Positions 42,518-54,927 of a stretch of DNA of 64,000 bases are shown one piece after another. Both the position numbers and the translations under genes were made by a program. The notes below the pieces were generated by a model. It ran no database searches. It was given only the letters and a program-made list of their open reading frames with translations, and was not told where the DNA came from. Position 1 is the stretch's first letter, and every line of letters starts with the position of its first letter. The DNA lies in the NCBI GenBank assembly GCA_038049695.1, contig CP142452.1, positions 80,402,501 to 80,466,500 of the forward strand, in the 5' to 3' direction. This DNA comes from Cinnamomum chago. Lineage: Eukaryota; Streptophyta; Magnoliopsida; Laurales; Lauraceae.

Positions 42518-43063
42518 TGAAAAAATGACTTACACACACGATGGATGGGTGTTGCTTCTACCTGTTTTGGTAACTTGAAACAAATCAGGTTACTTGAAAC
42601 ATATTTTTAGTCATTAAAGATCTACAAGTATTTAAATTTAAACAGCCTCCTAAGATAGAATTCATCATTATCTCCAATTTACCAAATTTTTAGGCATTCC
42701 AAATATGAAAGCATTTTGAAGTTGTAAAGTCAATAAAAGAGGAAGAAAAAGTAGCACATAACTCCATCTCATTCGTTAAACATGGGGCGATTTTGCTTCA
42801 CAAAACACTCAGGGCGTTTTGGATCTCTACGCTATGAGGAATATTCATGTGCATCCATCACTTACTATAGAGTGAGGGACACATACATAATTGAAAAAAA
42901 TTGTATACAAAAGACGAAAATCCATATATTGTCATTCATAGAAAATGAATGTTCATGTTCAAAGAAGGAAAGTCATATAAGCGTCCCTCACCGTATACCT
43001 TCTAGTGAGAACTGTTCTCAAAGAGTCATCATAATTAGAACTTTCTATGGGGTCAATTTGTAG

Positions 43064-43238
43064 AGATGGGATCCGATGGGATTGAAAGATCTATCTGAGA
43101 CCACCCCAACTATCATGGTTGACCCCAATCCTATGCCACTAACCCCTTCATCTATAGCCCACAAATTTAATGGCTTCATATTAAAAAAATAAATAAAAAT
43201 CAAACCACCATTCTAGTCTATTGTCACTTGAATATTCT

Positions 43239-43279
<41 letters not shown>

Positions 43280-44158
43280 CACTTTAGAAACGCCCATTTT
43301 CCCCCTATCATGGGCTCATTTTGAGTCAATCTAATCTTTTCACACACACTACGCCCCAATAAATAGTCACAAGTCTAAGTTTGACACTCATCCAACTTTC
43401 CCTCACCGTTGGATTGAAATCATGATAAAATAATACCTCTAAATTATATTTAAATCTTATGGCCATGTATCAAAAGGTTAGGAAGATCTTATGGACTTAC
43501 AATTTTGCATATAAGTATGTCTTATATGGATATTTCCATCCATTGGATTTTCATAGTCATCATGCATCATAACGGGCCCAATTAGAAGGGACATTTTTTT
43601 TTGGAAAAACACTAGGGCATTGTGTAGTATTCCCCTATATGTGTATATATATATATATATATAACAAACATATAACGGTCTCCTTTTGTTGAGAGTCTTC
43701 TCGCCGTGGCAAGTTATAGTTTTGCACTACGTGATGCTAACCTATCATCGTAGAAACCATTAAAATTTATGATTATGATAATCTGACTGAGGTGAAACAA
43801 GGCTCTCTTCCACTTAAGCCCGACCCATATATTAAATGGGGCCAGATCTTACATCCAGGACTGGCCCATTCAGGCTGGGCCTGGGCTGGACCCAGTCCAT
43901 GACCACGCCTAGTTATTAGGGGTGTTCCGGCTTCTAACCGGTATGTCCAAGCCCAGACCCGTCTCGAATCGAGCTATAGAAGGAGCTGGCCCAAGCCCAG
44001 CCCGCCTGGAAACTTGTAAGCCCCATCCCAGCCCGAGATTGATATATAGTTTAAAAAGAAAGTTAAATTTAAAAGTAATGAGTGTAGTTCAATTGGTTTG
44101 CTCCTGACCATTTCTAAGAAAGGACCACTTTTAGACTCCCCTTCCACTACATTTTCAT
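43064..44158. repeat. duplicated block B, copy 1
   Basis: About 1.1 kb that aligns along its length with 51158-52212 in the same orientation. Shared strings include GAGACCACCCCAA, CACGCCCCAATAAATAGTCA-like text, TCCTTTTGTTGAGAGTCTTC and AGGCTCTCTTCCACTTAAGC. It carries (TA)n tracts (43239-43276 and about 43649-43662) that are much shorter in copy 2. Confidence 0.85.
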
Positions 44159-44164
44159 CTAATC

Positions 44165-44416
44165 TTGGAACATGAGGGTCACCTTCAGTTATTTTTACCT
44201 AAAGTGCGAAGATTCAGCAATTCTTTGGAAGGGCTCAATTTTATCCATCCCGATCAGGGAGTTAGAATGGGATTGCAAGCTTTAAATATGAACAAGATAT
44301 GGGACAACTACCTTACCAACATCATGTCCTTCCACTTGGTGGGGGTAATGGAAGACGCCTTTATTCCTTTTCAGTTCGACCCACTTTGGGCCCATAATGC
44401 TGCCCGTGAGATATGA
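44165..44416 (+). CDS. uncertain open frame, 83 residues
   Basis: An ATG-to-stop frame just beyond block B. The translation looks more protein-like than its surroundings (for example LQLFLPKVRRFSNSLEG and FHLVGVMEDAFIPFQFDPLW). I do not recognise a family. It has no visible promoter or neighbouring exon and could be a relic of a captured gene piece or chance. Confidence 0.15.
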   Translation: MEHEGHLQLFLPKVRRFSNSLEGLNFIHPDQGVRMGLQALNMNKIWDNYLTNIMSFHLVGVMEDAFIPFQFDPLWAHNAAREI

Positions 44417-44849
44417 CAAGGCCTATAAACTATGGGGGGGTTTCGCTCTTATTTTATGATTTAAAACTTATTTACGTATTACGAAGTTCAGTAAACCTCT
44501 AATTTTATTTTATATTTTATAGGTTATTTATGAGTTACAGCTTTTGTCAAAAAAAAAAAACAAAAAAGAAGCGAAGGGATCTCCTCTTTTTTTTCATCTT
44601 TTAAGGTGAAATGCAACATCTACCGTTGTTTTGAGTGAGAATGACCCCATAAAATTCTCAAAATGACGCAAATGGCGGGTTCTACATTATAATTCTTAAA
44701 AAATAAGTCCAATTTCATAAAGGTAAGCACCGATTACCTCATGAAATAAGAGGTTCTTTTAAAATAGTTTTACCAAATAGACTGATTGTAATATAAAACT
44801 CAATTAATCTTTTAGAAATGAACCCCCCAAAGAATTTTTATTTTTATTT

Positions 44850-45098
44850 TTTACACAGTAGGTCCCATGGAAAGATTTCGTCCACTCCTTGTCCATGTTA
44901 TTGGTACCGCCAAAGGGGATGGGCACCAAAGAGAAAGCCTACACGCACATGAAAGACAACTCACTCAAGCAGGAACAGAGTCTGCACAAAAGGGATGCCG
45001 CACACAGGAAGAGGTGATGTACCCAAGATTCAAATATTGAGTGTGAGAACTGTCACTCCTTACCACTCAGGTAAAGAGTCATTCTCATCCGCCCCTTT
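44850..45098 (-). mobile_element. tRNA-derived SINE
   Basis: On the minus strand an A-box-like TACCTGAGTGGTA (45061-45073) is followed at tRNA-like spacing by a B-box-like ATTTGAATCTTG (45024-45035). The unit ends in an A-rich tail, AAAAAATAAAAATAAAAA (about 44838-44855). The length fits plant SINEs. The target duplication was not established. Confidence 0.55.
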
Positions 45099-45099
45099 T

Positions 45100-46666
45100 C
45101 CATTGGTTTGGTTGGCATTCTTGACACTAAGAAATCATTAAAAAAAAATTAACGACGATTCGTAGTATTTACAAAGCCATCCCAATGACGGGTTCCCATG
45201 ACTACAAAAGAGCATAATCAATAAGCCGAGACGAAGACGAAGATACGCAGAGACAAAGATGAAGATTTGCCAATGAAGGTTTTGATTATCCTTCTTTTGT
45301 CAGTCTCTCGCTGAAATTTGAAAATCAACAATATACGTCTCACCTTTATTTGCAAGTTTAGTTATTATGCTAGCTCACTATTTAGGGTCAATACAAAAAA
45401 AAAAAAAAAAACAGATATATACACCTTTCATATATCGTACTTTTATTGAAGTCCAAGCCATGTGGGCAGTAATCATTGACGGCTGTGTAAGCAATTAGCC
45501 AATTATTCAGCCTGCTATAAGTTACTATCTTTCAGCAGACATGAACTTTTGATAAAGGTGGCGTGGCCAGGGAAGGTTCCAACATTTTCCTTCCTTGGGT
45601 GACATTCGTTTAAGTATGAAATTCCTTGTAAATTCAATTTCCATGTACTCTGTGCAAACAAATGTGCCCTAAGCATTTCAATATTTAACTATTTTTTAGT
45701 ATTATATATTGAAGACTTTGAATTGACCTAATTAGGGCCCATTGTTTATTAATCCAACGCAATCATATGACAGCCAACCTATATATTTTCATTGTGCCAA
45801 ATTTCGGCAAAGTGATACATACATATATACCCTTGGATTATTTCAACAAAGGTAACTTCTCATATAACCATGTAGTTAGTTAGTACTAATTACTGTCAAA
45901 GGGATTAAATAAAGATGTGGAAGAAGATTACTTGATTTGAGTTATATGGACCCAATTTAGCTGGATATATTTATCAGTCCAAATTTTGTTAGTGATACAA
46001 ACTGTTTTATTGATGATGCATCCGTGGATTTTTGTAGGGCCCATCTTTGCTTCATCAAGTCCTTATCATCTGACGCATGTCCCTCCCTTTAGATGATTTT
46101 CTCTTCAATTATAAAATCATTGAGAAAATACAAATAGTAAGCTTAAATACAATTGATTTATTTTTATTTATCTTGTATTAAATATTAAAAATATTATACC
46201 TCCTGTTTTTAACTAATGAAATCACCTATCCAAAGGGACTTTAGATTAGAAAATCCTTGTATCCAGATTGTTCACTAATAAATACTTGAACTCTACTCAT
46301 AATATATAAGTCGCCAATCTTGGCACAAGCCCAATTTCCATTCAAGCTAAATTTGCCAAAAGCCCATAAAAGTGAATGTCATTTATTTTGATTTGTTTAG
46401 ATGTTTTATGAGCGGGCCCTACTATATATGAGGCCTCTGAGTCTGAACCATGGAAGATTCTGATTCAAGGAGGCAAAAAAGAAAAAAAAACACCTAATTT
46501 CGGTTGTGTTAAGGTGGGCCCTATCGATCATCATTCCTTGTCTCTTCTCCTGGCTTATTGGCCTTGGACTTGTAACTATGTGCTTGGAACAGCGTTGGAC
46601 TGTCGGTGCGACTGCAGAGCCAAACAAGTACCTATTTAGCAAAGTATAAATGCAAATCAGGGAAAG

Positions 46667-46702
<36 letters not shown>

Positions 46703-46936
46703 TCGAAAAGTGAAGACCAAGCAGTACCATATTTGATATTCCCGTGCAGCATCAAGAAAAGCGAAAGACAAAAAATGATGTTGATTCTATATATCGACAG
46801 AGAGAAAGAGCACCCTTTATGTGTCCAAAAAAAAAAAAAAAAAAAAAAAGAAGGAAAAAACCAATGCAATCTTCGTTCTCCCACCTCTGAATTGAACGAG
46901 CGACTGTTGTTCCATTGTTAAGACGGAAAATAAGAG
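45100..46936. other. region upstream of the NB-ARC pseudogene
   Basis: No gene recognised. A (GA)n run lies at 46674-46698 and a poly(A) run at about 46829-46848. If the downstream pseudogene was ever expressed, its promoter would be here, but no convincing box was seen. Confidence 0.45.
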
Positions 46937-47521
46937 ATGTCTTCCGAGGCTGTGGTTTCCTTTGTTGTAGGAAAACTCGGTGATCTTCTCATTGAAGAAG
47001 CACGGCTACTCTATGATGTGAGTGATCAATTTGAATGGATTGTAGGAGAATTGAGGCGTATGCAATGCTTTCTGAAAGATGCCGATGCAAAAAAGAAGGG
47101 AGATGAGAGAGTCAGGAATTGGGTGGCAGAAATAAGAGACGTTTCTTATGACGCCGAAGATGTTATCGACACCTTCATCCTCACTCAAACTGCTCAAGCT
47201 TCCCGGAGGACGAGACGAAGGCCTTTTCTCTGTGTTAAAAGGTACATTTGCATTGGCAGTGAGCTGACAACTCGCCACAGAGTCGCCACGAAGATTCAAC
47301 ACATTAAGATGAAGATCGGCGACATCTCAAGCAGTTTGCAGACTTAAGGCATAAGAGATATCAACGATGGAGGGCAAGAGACACGTTTGAACATCCGTAG
47401 GGGGTCTTCTGCCCTGTATGAGGAACCAGATCTTACTGGTATGCAAGAAAGCATGAAAACGCTCAAGGGGCAGGGAGGCAAGACGCTGCGTGATTTCTAT
47501 AGTCAGAATGGGCAGGTAAGA

Positions 47522-50073
47522 TGTTACACCCCGACCCAAACTAATCACGATTAAGGCTAATTAATCGTGATTAATGCTAATTAAGCATGAATAATTGTGT
47601 TAATAAAGATTAATGACCAAAGAGGGACAAATTAGTCTCAAACGATGCATTAAGCATAATGAAATGAAATTGAGTTGGTTAGCATGGGTTTAGACTCAAA
47701 CAAAGTAGATTAAGGGCTCCTACGTAAATACGAATTTTCACGTATTTCGTCAAATACGGAAACCCTTGATACCAATGTGTGTATCTCGGGTAGTACGTCA
47801 ACTTTCATAATAGACGCGACTCCATTTGACATCAAATGGACTAAATGAGACTTCATTTGACCCAAAATGTAATAAAACTTAATAAAATGGGGTTTTGGTG
47901 TAGGAAGGCTTATATTAGAATGAAATGAGCCTTTGCATTCATTTCACCTTAGAGCAAACCCTAGAGTCACTTCCTCTTCTCCTTGCTCTTCCATATTTTC
48001 CCCTTCAAGAGTGAGATTAAGGGTGATTCAAGTAGACTTTGAGGATTGTAATATCAACTTCATCTTCTTCTCCAAGCATTTCCCACCATTGTTAAAGAGA
48101 AAAGCTTGTAAGAGACCTCAAGATCTCTTTGTTGGAACCACAAGTGAGTAGTTACCTCCTTTTAAGATTCTCCAAGTTCTATGGGTTATTTGAGTTGATT
48201 TCTAGAACAAATGACTCATAGGAGTTCATTTACATGTTTTCATGAAATTAGGGTTTGAGATTGGGGGTTTTCATCTCAAGGCCAAGCCAAGGAAAGAGGA
48301 CTTTTGCTATTAAACTTCATAAGAGGCAAGTATAAACTCTTACTTGTGATTAGTGTTAGACATTGAGGAAATTCATTGAGTTTTACATAGATTTGGAATT
48401 TATGCATTTTCCATCAAGTTTGGAAACTTGTTTTTAGATTGATTAGAATGGTTAAGGAATGGTGTATGAAAGGGGAATATGAAGTTCCATGTTCTTGTAG
48501 GATTTGAAAGTGATTGAATGTGTAAAAAGAGAAGAGATGAAAAAGGAGAAAAATCAGTTTTCTCCCGGACCTGCAACACGCCCAGGTCCGATCGATCGGA
48601 CCTGAAGACCGATCGATCGGACTGTCTTTTATCTGGGACGTTTTTCTGGCCGATCGATCGGACAGTCATCCGATCGATCGGACAGGCTCGTAACTGGGAG
48701 CTGTTTCGAGCCGATCGATCGGACCTGACGGTCCGACAGTGGAATTTGAGAAATTTTGGAAACCAGATTTGTTTTCTATGATTAGTAGGGGTCTATAAAT
48801 TAGTGTTGGAACTAATATTGCCCTAATCTAAGATTATTGAAATTAAAGAAATTAAGAGAAAATAATAGTGACAATTAAGTACTCAAATGGTTGTCTAAAC
48901 CTTCCTGAGTGTTAGCTTAGGTTATTTGAATGTACAAACTACTATCCAAAAATGATGTTCATCAAGAATAACACGTACATTAAATAACAAGCATTTCACC
49001 CATTCGTTTGGTTTAGAATTTGATTGTGAACTTGGATAGAATTTGATAGATGTGATGTAATCCCTGACCATGGTACTACTTGTAATGCCTTAAGCTCGTT
49101 ACGGAGCTGAATTGAATAATACAGTAAATGAATGAATAAATGAATGAACAGTTACTAAATGTAACAATGTAATGAATAATCCTGCTGCAGCAGATGGATT
49201 TGGGGGCGTTCCGGAGCTCCGTGGTGATGCTAGTTGTCCCTGGCCCGGACACTAGTAAGTCCCACATATTCCGATCGTATCTATAGATATCGATTGATGC
49301 ATTCCATTTGGAAGATGAATCCTTCCTTTGAGGGAAGATGGTAAATGAAAGAAAATGGAATGGAATGAACGGAATGGTAATGAAACGAAATGAATTGAAA
49401 TGAAATGAATGGAAGCTATGATAGCGATTGACTATTGATAAACTCTTGTGTTACCTATTGTTATTGTAGAATTTTCTAGATTTGTCTAGAATGGTAATTG
49501 TTACCCAATGAATTAAATGACTTCATTATATGTACTAACATGAGTTATCATGAGGATTGTTTATACATATTAAACCGTCGTGTTCATTAGTGTTATTGAT
49601 GATATCAGGCCCAATTGCCCATGTCGGTCCTACAGCGCCCGCAGCGCCAGCGGAGGAGACCGCTCGGGTTCCTCCAGGAGGTCTAAACGAGTGGAATGGC
49701 CGGAATACCGTTTGATGGGTATTCGAGTGCGAGGGGGGGGTTGTAACATTTTGTGAAACGTTTTGAATAGTCATTTTGTACATTCATTCTTGGAATGTAA
49801 TTAATTATTACTGTGGTGTTTTTGGTATACACTGATTATCCAGAGACGATGAGAATGATACATGTATAAAGACCTTATTCTTTTGTATACATGTAAATCG
49901 AAGTTTGATATTGTCAATATATATGTTTCCGCAAAAATTTATGTGTGTTTGACAGGTTATTGAGATTAATATCCCTTGTGGATTCCATTTTAACTTCGGT
50001 TAATTCGTGGTTTACGGGAGTAAGTATGAGCCCACGGCTCGGGGTTACCGTGATTCGGGCCCGGGTCGTGACA
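47522..50073. mobile_element. 2,552-bp probable solo LTR inserted in the NB-ARC P-loop
   Basis: It starts TGTTACACCCCGACC and ends GGGTCGTGACA, so TG...CA, and the flanks carry the 5-bp duplication TAAGA (47517-47521 and 50074-50078). No gag-pol coding and no internal terminal repeat were seen. The length and ends suit a long LTR of a gypsy-type element left after LTR-LTR recombination. A non-coding LTR-like element of another kind is the alternative. It contains a cluster of CCGATCGATCGGAC palindromes (48585-48735). Confidence 0.8.
48585..48735. repeat. cluster of CCGATCGATCGG palindromes
   Basis: Five copies of the perfect palindrome CCGATCGATCGG, mostly followed by AC, in about 150 bp, plus a partial GGTCCGAC. 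They lie inside the probable solo LTR. Related CGATCGATCGGA motifs recur at about 59903-59975. Confidence 0.93.
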
Positions 50074-51157
50074 TAAGACCACTATCGCCAAAAAAGTTTA
50101 TCGATCGTGATGTCAAAGATAATTTTGATTGTCATGCTCTCATTTACCTATCTCAACAATATGGAATTAGAGATGTCTTGATACGCATTATAGATTGCGT
50201 GATGGGCCTCTCCCTCTCGAGAGAGGAGAAGGAGAATTCAAATGAGGTAGACTTGAGGAATTCGTGATCACTTGAATTGCAAGAGATATCTGGTAGTTAT
50301 TGATGATATATGGACCATGCAAGCATGGGATGAACTAAAGCTCTTTCTACCAGATGGACTGAGCAAAAGTAGAGTAATGCTTACCACTCGCAATAAAGAG
50401 GTAGCTTTACACGCTGACAATATGATCAATCACCATTATATTTGATTTCTTAATGAGGATGAAAGTTGGGAATTGTTCCACAAGAAGATCTTTCCGAAAG
50501 GAGTTGTTTGCCCTCCGAAGTTAATGAAAACAGGTAAAAAGATCTTTGCAAAATGTGGTGGCTTACCGTTAGCTATTATTGTTTTAGGAGGTCTCTTATT
50601 AAAAAGAGACCAGACATTTAGTGCATGGTCTAAAGTTCTTGATAGTGTAACTTGACATCTCGCTGAAGACTCAAATCAGTGCATGGAAATATTAGCTTTA
50701 AGTTACTATGATTTGCCTCATTATTTAAAACCATGGTTTCTATATCTTTGCCTCATTATCTTCTCTATATATCTTTGCCTCAACTTTAGTTCTTAGATCT
50801 CGGCATGCATTTTGTAGATGTCCAAACATTATATTCTCAATAAAAAGCATATTGTGAGCAATTATTTATCAGAAAAGAAACATAAAACTTGCAATATAGA
50901 CTTTCAAATCAAGTGAGCACACCGCAACAATTATGAGCAAATGGATTCATCATCCTGATCAGTGAAAAATTTGCTTCGAAACAATACAAGTGGGGAGACA
51001 ATATGAGTGTAATTAGGCACCCACCAAGGGAAGATAAGCATGTACTTGGAAACAAAAGAAATAGAAATGAATTTAACGCTTTAAATTGGGGAACACATGT
51101 TGTGATGAAAGACTAAAGGAGGGCCATCTCAATTGATTAATTCCCTGAGATTCAAGG

Positions 51158-52212
51158 ATGGGATCATAGAGGATAGAAAGATCTACATGAGACCACCCCA
51201 AGTATCTAAGTTGACCCCAATCCCATGCTTCTAACTCCTTCATTTATAACCCACGAATTTGATGGCTTCATTTAAAAAAAAAAAAAAATCAAACATGCTC
51301 CATCCAACATTCCGGTCCATTGTCACTTGAATATTCCCCATATATATCGCCCCACTTTAAAAACACCCCTTTCCCCTCCTTTTAATCATGGGCACATGTT
51401 AAGTCAATCTGATCTTTCCACACACATTACGCCCCAATAAATAGTCACAAGTACAAGTTTGACACTCATCCAACTTTTCCTCACCGTTGGATTGAAATTA
51501 TGATAAAATAATGATTCTAAATCATATTTAAATCTTATGGCTATGGATCAAAAGGTTAGGATGATTTAATGGACTTACAATTTTGCATATGATATAATTA
51601 TGTCTCATATGGATATTTCCATCCATTGGACTTCCATAGTCATCATGCATTCTCGCGGGCCCAATAAGAAGGGGGAATTTTTTTTCTAAATAACACTTGG
51701 GGGGTGTGTACCGCTCCCCTATATGTATATATAACAAACATATACTGTCTCCTTTTGTTGAGAGTCTTCTCGCCGTGACAAGTCATAGTTTTGCACTACG
51801 TGATGCTAACCTATCATTGTTGAAACCATTAAAAGTTAAGCCCTTAAATTTATAATTATGATGATCTGACTGAGATGATACAAGGCTCTCTTCCACTTAA
51901 GCCCGACCCATATGTTAAATGGGGCCAGATCTTACATCCAGGACTGGCCCATTAAGGCTGGGCCTGGGCAGTCCATGACCACCCCTAGCCCGGCTTCTAA
52001 ACGGTATGTCCAAGCCTGGACCAGTCCCGAATCGAGATATAAGGAGCTGGCCCAAGCCAGGCCCGCCTGGAAACCTGGAAGCCCAGCCCAGCCCGAGGTT
52101 GATGTATAGTCTAAAAAGAAAGTTAAATTTAAAAGTGTTGAGTGTGGTTCAATGGGTTTGCTCTTCCATTTCTGAGAAAGGACCACTGTTAGATTCCCCT
52201 TCCACTACATTT
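51158..52212. repeat. duplicated block B, copy 2
   Basis: Same-orientation partner of 43064-44158, about 8.1 kb away on the other side of the NB-ARC pseudogene. By eye about 85-90 percent similar, with small indels and shorter TA tracts. Both copies end at CTTCCACTACATTT(T)CAT. Confidence 0.85.
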
Positions 52213-52393
52213 CATATTACCAATATTTTTTATCGGGCTGGACTGGGCTTTGGGCTCTCTACAATAGAGTCCAAGCCCGACACATCTATTAACCGGGCCG
52301 AAATAAAAAGCTCAAGCCCGACTGAGCACTAGAGCAAAAGGCCCAAGCCCAGACCAAATCGGTCTCGGCCCAGGCCAGGCTAGCCTGGTCCAT

Positions 52394-53184
52394 AGGCATG
52401 TCAATGAGATGTGTTGAAACAGGTAGAAAGCTCGGCCCGGCCCAGCCCAAGCTCGAAAATACAGGGCTTTTAAAAAAAAATTGAACCTAGTGGGCTGAGC
52501 TTGGACAATACATTTTAAAGCACGGCCAAAATGGGACTGAGACTGGGTAGAAACAACCCAGCCCGTTCAGGCCTGGCCCGGCTGGCTACAAAGTCATTTA
52601 ATAATAATTATTTATATATTACTGAAAACTGCCTTTCACTAACAACAAAAAACGGCTAATTAAGTTTTAATCGATCTTAAATTACTTTAACTTGACTCAT
52701 ATAAGATACTCATTCTCATTCATTTTTATTGATTTTCTGATTTTCTACTTTCACCGGCAAAAAAAAAAAAAAAAAAAAAGTTTTTAACTGTTCCTACATT
52801 ACTTGACCCATATAGCCTATAGGATATTTATTCATTTCTATTGATTTTCTATTGTCACTAGTAGAAAAAAGTTTTTAAAACCGTCATGTTGCTTATTGCA
52901 TTGCATTGCAGGTCCCAAGCTTTGATAAAAGGAGGGTTTAAAGTCCGGTTCACACCAGGTGTCTGGTGACATTAGGAATAATTAGAGAATGTTTTGCATA
53001 TATCCAGGATCGGGCTAAGCCCAGGCCCGGCACTATCCCAGCCTGGGCCATACGAGACGGGATTTAATGTAAGCCCGTTCAATTTAGGGTCGGGATTGGA
53101 CAACAGCCGGTGGGCCCGTCCTATTTTCCGGACGGGATTGGATAACTCAAGCCCAGGCCCGGCCCATCCCATTGACATGCCTAC
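52394..53184. mobile_element. hAT-like non-autonomous element, AGGCATGTC ends
   Basis: About 790 bp with ends AGGCATGTCAATGAGAT and (inverted) AGGCATGTCAATGGGAT. It is flanked by TGGTCCAT (52386-52393) and TAGTCCAT (53185-53192), an 8-bp duplication with one mismatch. Subterminal GGCCCGGCCCAGCCC repeats are typical of such plant hAT derivatives. There is no transposase. Confidence 0.65.
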
Positions 53185-53640
53185 TAGTCCATGAGCACCT
53201 CTATTACTTCAATGTCCTATATAGATAGCATCATATAATTTGCTGTTTCACATTAAAGATGGTTATATTAATTGTATAGTAACTAGTTATACTTTAGCCA
53301 TTACACTCATGGTTGAGTTGTGTTGACATGTTAGTTTCACACACAAGCCCAGGGATCCATCGTCCTCAACTTAAAGTATCACTCTTGGATTAGTAGGCCA
53401 ACCAGAAAAAAAAAAAAAGGGAAACAAGAGAAAAAAAGAAGCTAGCTATACATCATATTTCGTCCAAACATTTATCATTTAAGCAATATTTTGACACTTG
53501 TATAAGTTAATATAAAGAATCCACACTGGTGCAACGACCCATTTCGCCTGTTTTCTTAATTTCGTGTTGCTGTAAAAAAAAATTGGGAATACAAATAATT
53601 TTGAAGATCCCCATTATCATGGGTATTTATTCTTTGATCA

Positions 53641-54190
53641 GATGTAGTAAACAAGAATGCTTAAATTGCCATATACTGGTATAGTAGCTGTAATCATAGT
53701 TGTTGTTATTATTATTATCGTCGTCGTCGTCGTGGTGTCGTCGTATTTCAGGGCTTGATACATTTGAGATTGTTGTTGGTCGAGATTATAATCTGAAAAC
53801 TGACTACTTAATCTCCCATTTCATAGGCTTTCAACTTGGTGATTAGGATTGTCGTCATCATCATTAATTTTTTATGATGAACTTAAATATTAAGAACCAA
53901 AGAATGAGCAAAAAGGAAATTAATGGAGTCCATAATTTACAGAAGCAAAAGGGGAGGTCATCTCTGGCAATCCTCAGGTTATGATCAAATTTCTATTAAA
54001 ATGATCATGATTTTCCTGAAACAGTTCGGGTCCATGATTGGCTTGATCGTGAATGGTGTAATTAGTTTCAATTTTTGCAACATACATGTACGATTGGCGC
54101 ATCATCTCTTGACTTTACCCATTATCAACCCAATCCAAATCCAAATATATGGGTTGACATTTCCAACCCGATTAAATAAATCGGGATAGA
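53641..54190. repeat. duplicated block A, copy 2
   Basis: Partner of 39672-40220, same orientation. It contains a microsatellite (ATT then CGT repeats, about 53708-53749) absent from copy 1. Confidence 0.6.
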
Positions 54191-54889
54191 AAAGAGCGGA
54201 AACGAAGGAAATCCAAGCGTTGGATTGAGACGCATCCACAATGAAAAATGCATAAAATGATGAATTAATCTACCCAATGCACTTAAAATTAAAGTATTTT
54301 AATAATTACAAAAAATTACTCATAATTCTAAAAAATTACGAACAAAAATAACAAAAACCTTGCAACCACTAACCTAACCCCTAAACAAATTCCGAGTTCG
54401 AATCCCCTATTCAGATCCTCTATTTCGTTGAAACAGAAAGATACTATTTCATCCAATCATGATTTGCCAATACCATAAAAACTTATCTTTTCAAGCATGT
54501 ATTCTATTGTACAGTGATACCCAAATGGACTGAGATTTGAAGAGGATGGATGTCTCTTGTGATTTCTTGTAATCGCTGCGACGTGGATCCGGCCCCTTCC
54601 TCCCGATTGATTAGGCGCAGTTACTTCCACATGGAATGTAGTTTGTTGGATTGCCTGCACGCCCTGTGGTGAAAATTGGAGGCCTGCTAGTTGTCACCTC
54701 TGCAATAATAAGTCTTCACCGACATTTTTCCTAGGCAAGAACTTGACCTAATAGCAAACACCTGGATCCGGACCAAACAGGATATCCGTTCGGACCGTTC
54801 CCAAACACCTAGTAGTGTGGCCATCAAAACCTACTTCTAATTGACAGATTGATGGGAAACAGATAGTACCGCCAGTGTGTAATAAGGAT

Positions 54890-54927
<38 letters not shown>

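Larger units (their letters stand above)
46937..50750 (+). pseudogene. CC-NB-ARC (NLR-type) disease-resistance pseudogene split by an LTR-type insertion
   Basis: The first part (46937-47347) encodes an Rx-type N-terminal coiled coil: MSSEAVVSFVVGKLGDLL, then RRMQCFLKDAD and DVSYDAEDVIDTF (the EDVID motif). A TAA at 47345-47347 and a frameshift near 47465 follow; the frame then shows VISIV just before the P-loop, where a 2,552-bp insertion starts. After it, the NB-ARC resumes at 50074 with KTT and AKKV. Kinase-2 (LVVIDDIW, about 50292-50315), RNBS-B (RVMLTTRN), and GLPL (CGGLPLAI, about 50555-50578) are visible, as are several stops and shifts. It ends near RNBS-D (LKPWFLYL) with no leucine-rich repeats. 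Intact relatives are cytoplasmic immune receptors; this copy is dead. Confidence 0.93.

Noticed and set aside
43239..43276. The (TA)n tracts in block B as borders of another foldback element
   Set aside because: The sequences next to the tracts (CCCCACTTTAG and ATTCCCCTATATG) do not form convincing inverted ends.
50007..50267. A stand-alone gene at 50007-50267
   Set aside because: Its first part is the end of the LTR-type insertion and the rest is the frameshifted NB-ARC region of the pseudogene; the ATG is not a real start.
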